Source: Ruegeria arenilitoris
GTDB lineage: Bacteria > Pseudomonadota > Alphaproteobacteria > Rhodobacterales > Rhodobacteraceae
Length of the DNA stretch: 64,000 bases
Direction of reading: 5' to 3'
Assembly: GCF_013032445.1 (NCBI RefSeq)
Contig: NZ_WQCA01000007.1
Coordinates: 62,001-126,000 of the forward strand
The notes under the pieces were generated by a model. The model was not told the DNA's origin, made no database searches, and was given only the letters and a program-made list of their open reading frames with translations. Of this stretch, positions 8,694 through 16,875 are shown one piece after another (positions within the stretch are counted from its first letter, which is position 1; each line of letters begins with the position of its first letter). A program made the translations under genes and the position numbers.

Positions 8694-8807
8694 TCATCGA
8701 AAGGCAGTCAGTGAGTGGCGAAACCAAACGGCTACTTTGGCCGCGTTAACGTCATTCGAGAGCGCTTCAGCTACAGCAGACAACATGTTTTCCCGAACGT
8801 CGCGCAT
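8694..8807 (-). CDS. possible 37-aa peptide
   Basis: A short frame with an ATG start encodes 37 residues of ordinary composition (MRDVRENMLSAVAEALSNDV at the N-terminus) ending in TGA. There is no recognisable ribosome site and no family match from memory. It lies in a 580-base stretch with no other gene and may be a remnant. Confidence 0.15.
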   Translation of the reverse strand: MRDVRENMLSAVAEALSNDVNAAKVAVWFRHSLTAFR

Positions 8808-9167
8808 GTTCTAGTGAATGGCTTGGTGCAAAACTGAAAAGCCTGATTGTGAATGTCTGCTTCGGTCTGCCATCAGCCAATCACGAGTACCGCAGAGAAT
8901 GACTAACTCGTGCCCTGAATACCGGGTGCTCCATTACGCACTAGAACCCGAATTATTCGAAGTCAGCCATAAACGTGACGCAAGGGAGGATGGTCTTTAC
9001 GGAAGTCAACCTGCGTGATCCTGCATAAGAGTCCTAGCTTAGAACAACGTGTTTGTTGTTTCACTGGAGAGTGCACAGTGACGTGACCGCAGATGCTCAA
9101 GTGAGATTCAGGACTGAATCATTGTCAAAGCGGATCGGTCTACACGCTGGTTTCACGCCTTCCGGCC

Positions 9168-9446
9168 TCACTCGTCTTGTAGCACCGAGCCCGCTTCGGG
9201 GCGGAGAAGTACAGACAATACTCGGCGGTGAATACGATCTAGATCGTAATCGGTTAGTTCTAAACCCTCAGTCATCCGCGCTTTGAATGATTGAAAGTCT
9301 CCGCGAGTAATCTCGTCACGGTTTTTGTCGTCTCCGGCAAGTTGCTGCGCGAGTTTTTCCTTTCGGAAGTCCAGGAGAAAACGGGAAAATCGAGCGTTCA
9401 ATTCGGAGTATTGAGGGGACTCCTCGATAGGCGATTTGTTTTTCAT
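9168..9446 (-). CDS. hypothetical protein, about 92 aa
   Basis: A frame starting MKNKSPIEESPQYSELNARF continues with a charged helical segment and ends near the C-terminus in LDRIHRRVLSVLL. Composition is protein-like but no family is recognised. The word GGTATCCG, inverse of the repeats near dps, sits just upstream of the start. The protein could be genuine or the tail of a frameshifted gene, since a different frame is open immediately upstream. Confidence 0.33.
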   Translation of the reverse strand: MKNKSPIEESPQYSELNARFSRFLLDFRKEKLAQQLAGDDKNRDEITRGDFQSFKARMTEGLELTDYDLDRIHRRVLSVLLRPEAGSVLQDE

Positions 9447-9636
9447 CAATTAGGTATCCGATAGCCATGGAACTGCCCGAGCGGTTTTGCTGGGCAAGTA
9501 CAACATTCTGGTCAGCTTTTGCGTGTGACGCGTATGAGACGATTTGGTTCCATGGCCATAGTCTTGAGATTTTCAGGTTTTGGTCAATAGCGCGAATATT
9601 ATCGATGGTCGCCCAACGCAGAACAGTCTCAAAACC
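9316..9636 (-). other. open frame without a start, possible remnant
   Basis: This frame is free of stops for 106 codons but has no start codon until its middle. The first 60 codons give protein-like sequence (TVLRWATIDNIRAIDQNLKI and onward), while the rest is rich in Arg, Pro and Ser like a shadow frame. It overlaps the 92-residue frame at 9168-9446 in another phase, so one old gene interrupted by a frameshift is possible. No family recognised. Confidence 0.2.
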
Positions 9637-9768
9637 CTACAGTAATCTTTTTTATTTTATTTCAAAGTCTTAAGAATCTGTGGGCATTAAAGACCGTTCA
9701 ACTGGGCGCAAAAATCAACCTTATGGGCTATTTATGCCCACCCAAACATACAAAACCGACACAGCCCT

Positions 9769-12051
9769 CTAACCACATTTCGAATGGCCGCAGCTACGAC
9801 AGGTCATGCACCCTTCAATCATCACCATATCGAACTGGCCGCAGGACGGGCAGGCCTTGCCGCGTGGCGCATCCATGTTGACAACCTGCGCTTGCGGATC
9901 AGACTTCAGCCCCATACCTTCCCCCTCAAGGAAACCAATATTGATCAGGTGTTGTTCGATTACTCCACCGATCGCAGCCAGGATCGAAGGGATGTACTTG
10001 CCCTGCACCCAGGCACCGCCGCGCGGATCGAATACGGCCTTCAACTCTTCTACCACGAACGACACGTCGCCACCCCGACGGAACACTGCCGAGATCATCC
10101 GGGTTAGGGCCAGCGTCCACGCATAGTGTTCCATGTTCTTCGAGTTGATGAACACCTCGAAGGGGCGGCGACGTCCGCCGATAACGATATCGTTGATGGT
10201 CAGGTAGATCGCGTGCTCACTGTCGGGCCATTTCAGCTTGTAGGTCGACCCTTCCAGCGACTGCGGCCGATCTAGTGGCTCGGACATATACACGACCTCA
10301 CCCCCATCGACCTCATGCGGAGCGGCCGCGCTTTCACCCGGCGCGGTGTCTGCGCTTTCCGACACGGTCAGTACGGAACCCGTAACATCGTTCGGGCGAT
10401 AGGTGGTGCAGCCTTTGCAACCCTGATCCCAGGCCTGCATGTAGACATCCTTGAACGCGTCAAAGCCGATATCTTCAGGGCAGTTGATCGTCTTGGAAAT
10501 CGAGCTGTCGATCCATTTCTGCGCTGCAGCCTGCATCTTCACGTGATCCGACGGAGACAGCGTCTGCGCGTTGACGAAATAGTCCGGTAGAGGCTTGTCG
10601 CCGAACTTGTCACGCCACATCTGCACGGCATAATCAACGACCTCTTCCTCGGTGCGCGAGCCATCCTTTTGCAGCACCTTTCGCGTGTATGCATATGCAA
10701 AGACCGGCTCAATCCCCGAAGACACATTGCCCGCGTACAGGGAAATCGTGCCGGTGGGCGCGATCGAGGTTAGCAGAGCGTTGCGGATGCCGTGCTCGCG
10801 GATCGCTTCGCGCACATCGTCGTCCATCTGCTGCATGGTGCCGCTGGCCAGATACTTGTCGGCATCGAACAGAGGGAACGCGCCTTTTTCCTTCGCCAAA
10901 TCCACCGACGCCAGATACGCGGCGCGGGCGATCGCTTTCAGCCAGCGCTCGGTCTGACGCGCCGCCTCGTCTGAGCCATAGCGCAGGCCCTGCATCAGCA
11001 GCGCATCGGCCAGTCCGGTCACACCCAGCCCGATCCGGCGCTTGGCCTGCGCCTCGGCGGCCTGTTCGGGCAGAGGGAACTTCGACGCATCCACCACATT
11101 GTCCATCATGCGAACAGCAGTGGCGACCAGCTCTTGCAGCGCCTCCTCGTCCAGATGTGCGGCGTCTTCGAACGGCTCGGCAACCAACCGGGCCAAATTA
11201 ATAGACCCCAGCAGGCACGCGCCATACGGCGGCAGGGGCTGTTCGCCACAGGGGTTGGTGGCCGCGATGGTCTCGACATAGCTCAGGTTGTTGGCCTGAT
11301 TGATCCGGTCGATGAAGATCACGCCGGGTTCCGCATAGTCATAGGTCGCCTGCATAATCTTGTTCCACAGATCACGCGCCTGAACGGTGTGATAGACCTT
11401 GTCACCGAACACCAGCTCCCAAGGGCCATCTGCTTTGACGGCCTCCATGAACGGATCGGTCACCAGCACCGACATATTGAACATGCGCAAGCGCGCCGGG
11501 TCAGATTTCGCGGTGATGAACTGTTCAATATCCGGATGGTCGCAGCGCATCGTCGCCATCATCGCCCCGCGGCGCGAGCCTGCGGACATGATCGTCCGGC
11601 ACATCGCGTCCCACACATCCATGAACGACAGCGGCCCAGATGCATCCGCAGCCACCCCGTGCACATCGGCCCCACGCGGACGGATGGTCGAGAAATCGTA
11701 ACCGATCCCCCCACCCTGCTGCATGGTCAAAGCGGCCTCTTTCAGCATGTCAAAGATACCGCCCATGCTGTCGGGCACGGTACCCATGACGAAACAGTTG
11801 AACAAGGTCACCTGCCGCGCGGTGCCGGCGCCTGCGGTGATGCGACCGGCAGGCAGGTATTTGAAATCTTCCAGCGCCTCAAAGAACTTTTCTTCCCAAT
11901 GGGCCGGGTCTTTTTCCACCCGCGCAAGATCGCGGGCGATGCGCCGCCAGCTGTCCTCGACCGTCTGGTCGATGGGCGTGCCATCTGCCTTTTTGAAACG
12001 GTATTTCATGTCCCAGATCTGCTCGGCGATGGGGGCGGCAAAGCGGCTCAT
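9769..12051 (-). CDS. nrdJ: adenosylcobalamin-dependent ribonucleotide reductase (class II)
   Basis: A 760-residue enzyme that reduces ribonucleoside phosphates to deoxyribonucleotides for DNA synthesis, using coenzyme B12 to make the radical and working with or without oxygen. Visible signatures are the finger-loop region NPCGEQPLPPYGACLLGSIN near residue 265 and the loop SIAPTGTISLYAGNVSSGIE near residue 430. The C-terminal CPSCG and CMTCRSCGHSKCG form the redox-active and zinc-binding tail. No nrdAB or nrdEF is present nearby. The upstream 110 bases are too short and unstructured for a cobalamin riboswitch. It is divergent from the DUF1489 gene. Confidence 0.93.
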   Translation of the reverse strand: MSRFAAPIAEQIWDMKYRFKKADGTPIDQTVEDSWRRIARDLARVEKDPAHWEEKFFEALEDFKYLPAGRITAGAGTARQVTLFNCFVMGTVPDSMGGIFDMLKEAALTMQQGGGIGYDFSTIRPRGADVHGVAADASGPLSFMDVWDAMCRTIMSAGSRRGAMMATMRCDHPDIEQFITAKSDPARLRMFNMSVLVTDPFMEAVKADGPWELVFGDKVYHTVQARDLWNKIMQATYDYAEPGVIFIDRINQANNLSYVETIAATNPCGEQPLPPYGACLLGSINLARLVAEPFEDAAHLDEEALQELVATAVRMMDNVVDASKFPLPEQAAEAQAKRRIGLGVTGLADALLMQGLRYGSDEAARQTERWLKAIARAAYLASVDLAKEKGAFPLFDADKYLASGTMQQMDDDVREAIREHGIRNALLTSIAPTGTISLYAGNVSSGIEPVFAYAYTRKVLQKDGSRTEEEVVDYAVQMWRDKFGDKPLPDYFVNAQTLSPSDHVKMQAAAQKWIDSSISKTINCPEDIGFDAFKDVYMQAWDQGCKGCTTYRPNDVTGSVLTVSESADTAPGESAAAPHEVDGGEVVYMSEPLDRPQSLEGSTYKLKWPDSEHAIYLTINDIVIGGRRRPFEVFINSKNMEHYAWTLALTRMISAVFRRGGDVSFVVEELKAVFDPRGGAWVQGKYIPSILAAIGGVIEQHLINIGFLEGEGMGLKSDPQAQVVNMDAPRGKACPSCGQFDMVMIEGCMTCRSCGHSKCG

Positions 12052-12165
12052 TGGCGATTCCCTGTGTTAGAAGAGGGATACAGACTATCATCTACTAAAC
12101 CTTGATGACAATCGCGCATGAGCTACAATGGATAGATAGTCGACGGACGACTCTGTGGGAAAGCT

Positions 12166-12597
12166 GTGGATAAGTACGTAAACCTAATAAAACTCTCGGT
12201 CGGATCAGAGAGCGTCGACTCGTTGATCGCGTGGCAGGATAGTCGCAGACCGCTGTATGAGGACGGCTGCCCCCGCCACGTCACCCGCATGTGGCCCAAG
12301 CGCGAAGACGAGATTCTGAACGGCGGATCAATCTATTGGGTCATCAAGGGCGTGATCCAATGCCGCCAACGTATCCTGCGGCTGGATGAGGTGCGCGGCG
12401 AGGACGGCATCCGCCGCTGCGCCATCGTACTGGACCCCGAGCTGTACCGCACCCAGACCGCGCTGAAGCGCCCGTTTCAGGGCTGGCGCTACCTGAAACC
12501 CGAGGACACCCCCGCCGATTTGCCCCAAGGCCGCGAACAAGACGACGCCCTGCCCGATGACCTCAACCGTGCTCTGGCAGAAATCGGCGTGCTTTAA
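12166..12597 (+). CDS. DUF1489 family protein
   Basis: A 143-residue protein with a GTG start. The N-terminal IKLSVGSESVDSLIAWQ and the following RHVTRMWPKREDEILNGGSI match the alphaproteobacterial DUF1489 family, whose function is unknown. It is cytosolic with no membrane segment. It overlaps the end of hisG by four bases in convergent orientation, so the two transcripts meet tail to tail without a terminator between them. Confidence 0.75.
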   Translation: MDKYVNLIKLSVGSESVDSLIAWQDSRRPLYEDGCPRHVTRMWPKREDEILNGGSIYWVIKGVIQCRQRILRLDEVRGEDGIRRCAIVLDPELYRTQTALKRPFQGWRYLKPEDTPADLPQGREQDDALPDDLNRALAEIGVL

Positions 12598-13283
12598 CGC
12601 AGCCGATCCAGAAGCTCGGACAGAACCGCCTTCTCCTCCGCATCGCATTTCGCCACCCGGCTGCGCCACAGCGTCGCCTGCGATTGTAGGATCAGTCCGT
12701 CCGACAGGATTTTCAGGTGGTTCGCCCGCAGGGTTTCCCCGGTCGAGGTAATATCGGCAATTGCCTCGGCGGTTTCGTTCTTCACCGTACCCTCAGTCGC
12801 GCCCTGACTATCGACCAGAGTGTAATCGGCCACGCCCGCATCGGTCAGGAACTCACGCACCAGGCGGTGATACTTGGTTGCAATCCGCAGCCGGTGACCG
12901 TGTGTCCTGCGAAACGCGGCCGCCGCTGCATCCAGATCGTCCAGCGTGTCCACATCCACCCAGCAGGCAGGCGTGGCGATGATCAGGTCGGCCTTACCAA
13001 ACCCAAGCTGCGAAATCTCTTCGACCTGCTGTTCCCAGCGTGGCAGTTTTTCATGCACCAGATCGATGCCGGTGACGCCCAGATGAATACGCCCCGCCGC
13101 CAGTTCACGCGGGATTTCCCCGGCGGACAACAGGACCAGAGAAACGCCATCGATCCCTTCAACCTTGCCCGCATATTCCCGGTCCGATCCGCTGCGCGAC
13201 AGAGAGATGCCGCGCTTTTCGAACCACGAGAAGGTCTTCTCCATCAACCGGCCCTTTGAGGGCACGCCCAGCTTCAGGCTCAT
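12594..13283 (-). CDS. hisG: ATP phosphoribosyltransferase, short form
   Basis: A 229-residue catalytic subunit of the first enzyme of histidine synthesis, which joins ATP to PRPP. It is the short form (about 210-230 residues) that lacks the C-terminal regulatory domain and needs HisZ, encoded immediately upstream. It begins LKLGVPSKGRLMEKTFSWFE, has the ligand-binding GRIHLGVTGIDLV near residue 67, and carries the PRPP-loop-like stretch DSQGATEGTVKNETAEAIAD near residue 158. The start codon overlaps the hisZ stop by four bases, indicating translational coupling. Confidence 0.92.
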   Translation of the reverse strand: MSLKLGVPSKGRLMEKTFSWFEKRGISLSRSGSDREYAGKVEGIDGVSLVLLSAGEIPRELAAGRIHLGVTGIDLVHEKLPRWEQQVEEISQLGFGKADLIIATPACWVDVDTLDDLDAAAAAFRRTHGHRLRIATKYHRLVREFLTDAGVADYTLVDSQGATEGTVKNETAEAIADITSTGETLRANHLKILSDGLILQSQATLWRSRVAKCDAEEKAVLSELLDRLR

Positions 13284-14368
13284 TGAGCGTCCTCCTCAAT
13301 CTCTAGCATCAGGTCCGGGCGGATGACGCCCCCCACAGCGGGGATTTCGGTACCGTTACCCAGCTGTCGGGTCAGCGCGTCATAGCGCCCGCCGGTGGCA
13401 ATTGGCGGCAGGTCCGGGCGGCCCTCAGCGTAAAAGCCAAACACGAACCCGTCATAGTACTCCATCGAGGTTCGGCCATAAGCGGCTTCAAAATCCAACC
13501 GCTCCACATCAACGCCGCGCGCCTGCAGCGACGCGACCCGCGCCTCAAGCCGGTCCAGCGCCGGAGTGATTTGCGGCAGGTCCACCGCCACGTCGCGCAG
13601 TTGCTCCAGCGCAAAAGGCATGGTTTCACGCACGTTCAGCAGCGTTTCCAGCCCAGCCAGTTCGTTGTCGGAAATCGGCGGCGTGTCGCGATCTTCACGC
13701 AGGGCCTCGATCCGCGCCTCAACCTCGGACGCGCGGCGTTTGCCGATCCTTGGGATGTCGTTGTTCAACGGATCTTCCGCGTTCAACAGGGCGTCACGCC
13801 CTTCCGGGCCGGGTTTTCGCCCGGCGAAACGATCCAGCAATACCCGGAACCGGCGTGGACGCCACAGGTGACGCATCAGTGCGGTTTTACGGCGGTCAGT
13901 TGTGCGCAGGCCCTGAACGGCTGCAGTCAGGATACCGATATCGCCGGTTGCCGCCCGCAGAGGCAGGCCACGCAGTTGCAGTGCAAACAGGGAAAACACC
14001 TCGGCATCGGCCCCCGAGGGATCGTCGCGGTCAAAGACCTCGTAGCCCACCTGAATATACTCGTTCGAGCGATCCGGGTCGTGCTCCTGACGGCGGAACA
14101 CCTCCCCGGAATAGGTATAGCGCGCGGGTTCTGCCCCTTCGCTCATGTGCATCTGCACCACCGGCATGGTGAAATCGGGGCGCAGCATCTGCTCACCCCG
14201 CAGCGCGTCCGAGGTCACATAGGCGCGCGCTCGGATGTCCTCACCATAGAGGTCCAGTAGCGTTTCGGCCGGTTGCAGCAGCGGCGGGTCCACGACTTGC
14301 GCGCCTGCGGCCTCGAACCGGACGCGCATCATCGCGGCGCGGGCCTGTATCTGGGAACGGTTGGGCAT
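13280..14368 (-). CDS. hisZ: ATP phosphoribosyltransferase regulatory subunit
   Basis: A 362-residue protein related to the catalytic core of histidyl-tRNA synthetase but without tRNA-binding function. It forms a hetero-octamer with short HisG and gives histidine feedback control. Class II synthetase motif 2 appears as ARYTYSGEVFRRQEHDPDRS near residue 82, and the C-terminal glycine-rich motif GGRYDALTRQLGNG lies near residue 327. It sits between hisS and hisG, three bases after the hisS stop and overlapping hisG, so hisS-hisZ-hisG form one operon. Confidence 0.92.
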   Translation of the reverse strand: MPNRSQIQARAAMMRVRFEAAGAQVVDPPLLQPAETLLDLYGEDIRARAYVTSDALRGEQMLRPDFTMPVVQMHMSEGAEPARYTYSGEVFRRQEHDPDRSNEYIQVGYEVFDRDDPSGADAEVFSLFALQLRGLPLRAATGDIGILTAAVQGLRTTDRRKTALMRHLWRPRRFRVLLDRFAGRKPGPEGRDALLNAEDPLNNDIPRIGKRRASEVEARIEALREDRDTPPISDNELAGLETLLNVRETMPFALEQLRDVAVDLPQITPALDRLEARVASLQARGVDVERLDFEAAYGRTSMEYYDGFVFGFYAEGRPDLPPIATGGRYDALTRQLGNGTEIPAVGGVIRPDLMLEIEEDAQ

Positions 14369-14371
14369 GGC

Positions 14372-15859
14372 TCAGTCCTGACTGTCCAGAATTTCACGCA
14401 CCTTGGCGATCAGATCGCCACGCGGCACTTCGAACTGGCTGGGGCGCTCTTTCCATTCCTCCAGCGTGGCGCTTTCGGCGATCTTTGCACCAAGAATCAG
14501 GTCCTTGATTTGGACGATGCCATTAGCCTTTTCGTCACCACCTTCGATCACGGCGATGGGCGAGTTCCGCTTGTCCGCATATTTCAGCTGATTGCCGAAG
14601 TTTTTGGGATTACCCAGATAGACCTCGGCGCGGATGCCTGCATTGCGCAGCTCGGCCACCATTGCCTGATAATCAGCCATGCGGTCGCGGTCCATCACGG
14701 TGACCACCACGGGGCCCGTGGCCTGCGCCGCGATCCGGCCCTTTTCGCGCAGGGCGGCCAACAGTCGGTCAACGCCGATGGAGATCCCGGTTGCAGGCAC
14801 TTCCTGCCCGGTAAACCGCTTGACCAGATCGTCGTAACGCCCACCGCCCGAGACCGAGCCGAACTGCCGCTTGCGACCTTTCTCGTCGAAGATTTCAAAG
14901 GTCAGTTCGGCCTCATAGACCGGCCCGGTATAGTAACCCAAACCACGCACGACCGATGGATCGATTTCGATCCGATCCGCACCGTACCCGCCTGCATCCA
15001 GCAAAGCGCCGATCTGTTCCAACTCGGCAATACCATCCGCACCGATCTTGCTATCACCCACAGCAGCGCGCAGGTTCGCCAGCGTGCCAGCGGTGTCCAC
15101 AGCCTTAGAGGTCAGGAATGCAATTACCGGCTCGGCCTGATCATCGCTCAGACCCACACCATCGATAAACGCGCCCGATGCGTCCAGACGGCCCTTGGTC
15201 AGCAGCTCTCGCACACCGGCCTCGCCCACCTTGTCGAACTTGTCGATGGTGCGCAGGACGTTGTCGCGGGCGGCGGCGTCTTCGCCCAGCCCCATCGCCT
15301 CAAGCACACCGTTCAAAACCTTACGGTTGTTGACGCGCACCAGATAGTCGCCGCGCGGGATGCCCACGGTCTCCAGCGTGTCCGACAGCATCGCGCAGAT
15401 CTCGGCATCCGCAGCCATCGAAGCCGTGCCCACCGTATCCGCATCGCACTGGTAAAACTGACGATACCGCCCCGGCCCCGGCTTTTCATTGCGCCAGACC
15501 GGACCCATCGCATAGCGGCGATAAGGTGTCGGCAAGTCGTTGCGGTGCTGGGCGTAGACACGGGCCAAAGGCGCGGTCAGGTCATAGCGCAGGGCCATCC
15601 AGTCGCCCTTGTCGTTTTCGTCGACTTCCTGCCACGCAAACACACCCTCGTTCGGGCGATCCACGTCAGGCAGGAACTTGCCCAGCGCTTCGACGGTTTC
15701 AACCGCGCTGCTCTCTAACGCATCAAACCCATACCGATGATAGACGTCCGCAATAGTCCGCAGCATCTCGGTGCGCTGCGAGACTTCCTGGCCGAAATAG
15801 TCGCGGAACCCTTTGGGCGTAATTGCCTTGGGGCGGGGCTGTTTCTTGGGCTTGGCCAT
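14372..15859 (-). CDS. hisS: histidyl-tRNA synthetase
   Basis: A class IIa synthetase of about 495 residues that charges tRNA-His. Motif 1 lies near the N-terminus ([20 protein letters not shown]). Motif 2 reads [20 protein letters not shown], followed by [12 protein letters not shown]. The HisA/B signatures [11 protein letters not shown] and [13 protein letters not shown] come next, and the C-terminal anticodon-binding domain contains [13 protein letters not shown] [20 protein letters not shown]. The start [10 protein letters not shown] is preferred over an ATG eight codons upstream. It is the first gene of the hisS-hisZ-hisG operon. Confidence 0.93.
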   Translation of the reverse strand: MAKPKKQPRPKAITPKGFRDYFGQEVSQRTEMLRTIADVYHRYGFDALESSAVETVEALGKFLPDVDRPNEGVFAWQEVDENDKGDWMALRYDLTAPLARVYAQHRNDLPTPYRRYAMGPVWRNEKPGPGRYRQFYQCDADTVGTASMAADAEICAMLSDTLETVGIPRGDYLVRVNNRKVLNGVLEAMGLGEDAAARDNVLRTIDKFDKVGEAGVRELLTKGRLDASGAFIDGVGLSDDQAEPVIAFLTSKAVDTAGTLANLRAAVGDSKIGADGIAELEQIGALLDAGGYGADRIEIDPSVVRGLGYYTGPVYEAELTFEIFDEKGRKRQFGSVSGGGRYDDLVKRFTGQEVPATGISIGVDRLLAALREKGRIAAQATGPVVVTVMDRDRMADYQAMVAELRNAGIRAEVYLGNPKNFGNQLKYADKRNSPIAVIEGGDEKANGIVQIKDLILGAKIAESATLEEWKERPSQFEVPRGDLIAKVREILDSQD

Positions 15860-15989
15860 GTGGGGCGTCCTTGGGATTTTCATGTTCCGCGCGCGGTCTA
15901 TCCCATGGCCCGCATCGGGGCAAGGCGCGCTTTCACTGGCCTTGGCGTCACAGGGTCGCTATGACCGGCGCAAGACACAGGAGTCCCCC

Positions 15990-16184
15990 ATGCAGCATCT
16001 GGAAGAACAGATCGCCCATCTAACCCGCACTGTCGAAGAGCTGAACACGGTCGTCACCCGCCAGCAGTCCGAAATCGACCAACTGACCCGCCGCGTCGAG
16101 ATGCTGTTGCAGCGCGAGGCTGAACGGGCGCAGGAAGGATCAGGCGGGGTCGTGTTCGGAGACGAACGCCCTCCACATTACTAA
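15990..16184 (+). CDS. slyX: SlyX family protein
   Basis: A 64-residue protein beginning MQHLEEQIAHLTRTVEELNT and continuing as a single coiled coil with a conserved tail ending in RPPHY. The typical SlyX features are the early LEEQIAHL and the closing PPHY. Its function is unclear; in enterobacteria it lies beside slyD. GGAG nine bases before the ATG fixes the start; the frame is open much further upstream but without coding sense. It is convergent with the next gene, with four bases between them. Confidence 0.85.
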   Translation: MQHLEEQIAHLTRTVEELNTVVTRQQSEIDQLTRRVEMLLQREAERAQEGSGGVVFGDERPPHY

Positions 16185-16188
16185 TAGA

Positions 16189-16566
16189 TCACAGACCCAG
16201 CGTCGTCTTCACGGCGTTGTCGACCACGCCGCCCAATAGGGCATCCTTGTCCGCAGCGCATCCTTCCGAAAGCGCAGCAATAAACGCTTCCCGCAGTTGG
16301 GCTTTTTCCTCCTCAGTGGTCGCGTGATCTTCGATATTGATCTGGCGATTGTAGAGCGATAGGGCCGTCATCTTTCCAACAACAGCCACAACAAATTCTT
16401 CATCACCATCTGCTTCCTCGGCAATCGAGGCGCAAGTGTAGTGCATGACTGGCAAGGCGTCCTGTATCATCTGTACAGCCGCTTCATCAGCCGTCACCAC
16501 ACACGGAGCCGCCAGAATTGCGGCGCAAGCGGACATTCCAAGTTTAACAGAACGCATCGCCATCAC
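16189..16566 (-). CDS. secreted small protein, unknown
   Basis: A 125-residue protein with a signal peptide (KLGMSACAAILAAPCVVTADE, cleavage after about residue 26). The mature part has three cysteines (in MHYTCASI and EGCAADK among others), one acidic loop (EEADGDEEF) and a helical remainder. It resembles the small periplasmic proteins that accompany glycine-zipper proteins in Rhodobacteraceae, but I do not recognise a named family. Its start overlaps the stop of the gene upstream (16563-16566), so the two are cotranscribed. Confidence 0.62.
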   Translation of the reverse strand: MMAMRSVKLGMSACAAILAAPCVVTADEAAVQMIQDALPVMHYTCASIAEEADGDEEFVVAVVGKMTALSLYNRQINIEDHATTEEEKAQLREAFIAALSEGCAADKDALLGGVVDNAVKTTLGL

Positions 16567-16790
16567 TTCTTCCAGTTATGCCCGATTATGGCCCCGGCCA
16601 CGCCGCCGATCGCCGCGCCCTTGCCATCGCCGACCAGCGCCCCGACACCCGCGCCAATCAGCGCGCCCTCGATCGTCTTTTTCTTCTTGTCATCCTTGCT
16701 ATCCGCCAATCCAGCGGAAGCCGAGACCAACGCAAACGACGCCGCCGCTGCGAAGGTCAGAGTTCTGAAACCAATCGTTGTAATTGCCAT
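16563..16790 (-). CDS. glycine-zipper membrane protein
   Basis: A protein of about 75 residues. A signal-like segment (TLTFAAAASFALVSASAGLA) is followed by a basic-acidic stretch DSKDDKKKKT. Then comes a glycine zipper with G or A every fourth residue over about 30 residues (EGALIGAGVGALVGDGKGAA, then IGGVAGAIIGHNW). Such zippers insert in the outer or inner membrane and resemble the YMGG/OmpA-like small proteins. The ATG at 16790 is preceded by GGAGGG at good spacing. It is the first gene of a two-gene unit. Confidence 0.7.
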   Translation of the reverse strand: MAITTIGFRTLTFAAAASFALVSASAGLADSKDDKKKKTIEGALIGAGVGALVGDGKGAAIGGVAGAIIGHNWKK

Positions 16791-16875
16791 TCCGGTGCCC
16801 TCCCGTGACACGCCCCAAATGAGGCAATGATCACAGCCTAACCGCCCAAAAACATTGTGGCAACAAATGGCTGGC

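Noticed and set aside
12052..12165. Possible cobalamin riboswitch or NrdR boxes upstream of nrdJ.
   Set aside because: The divergent gap is only about 114 bases, no B12-box-like word was found, and the palindromic pieces (ACTATC and GATAGT) are too far from the NrdR consensus to call.
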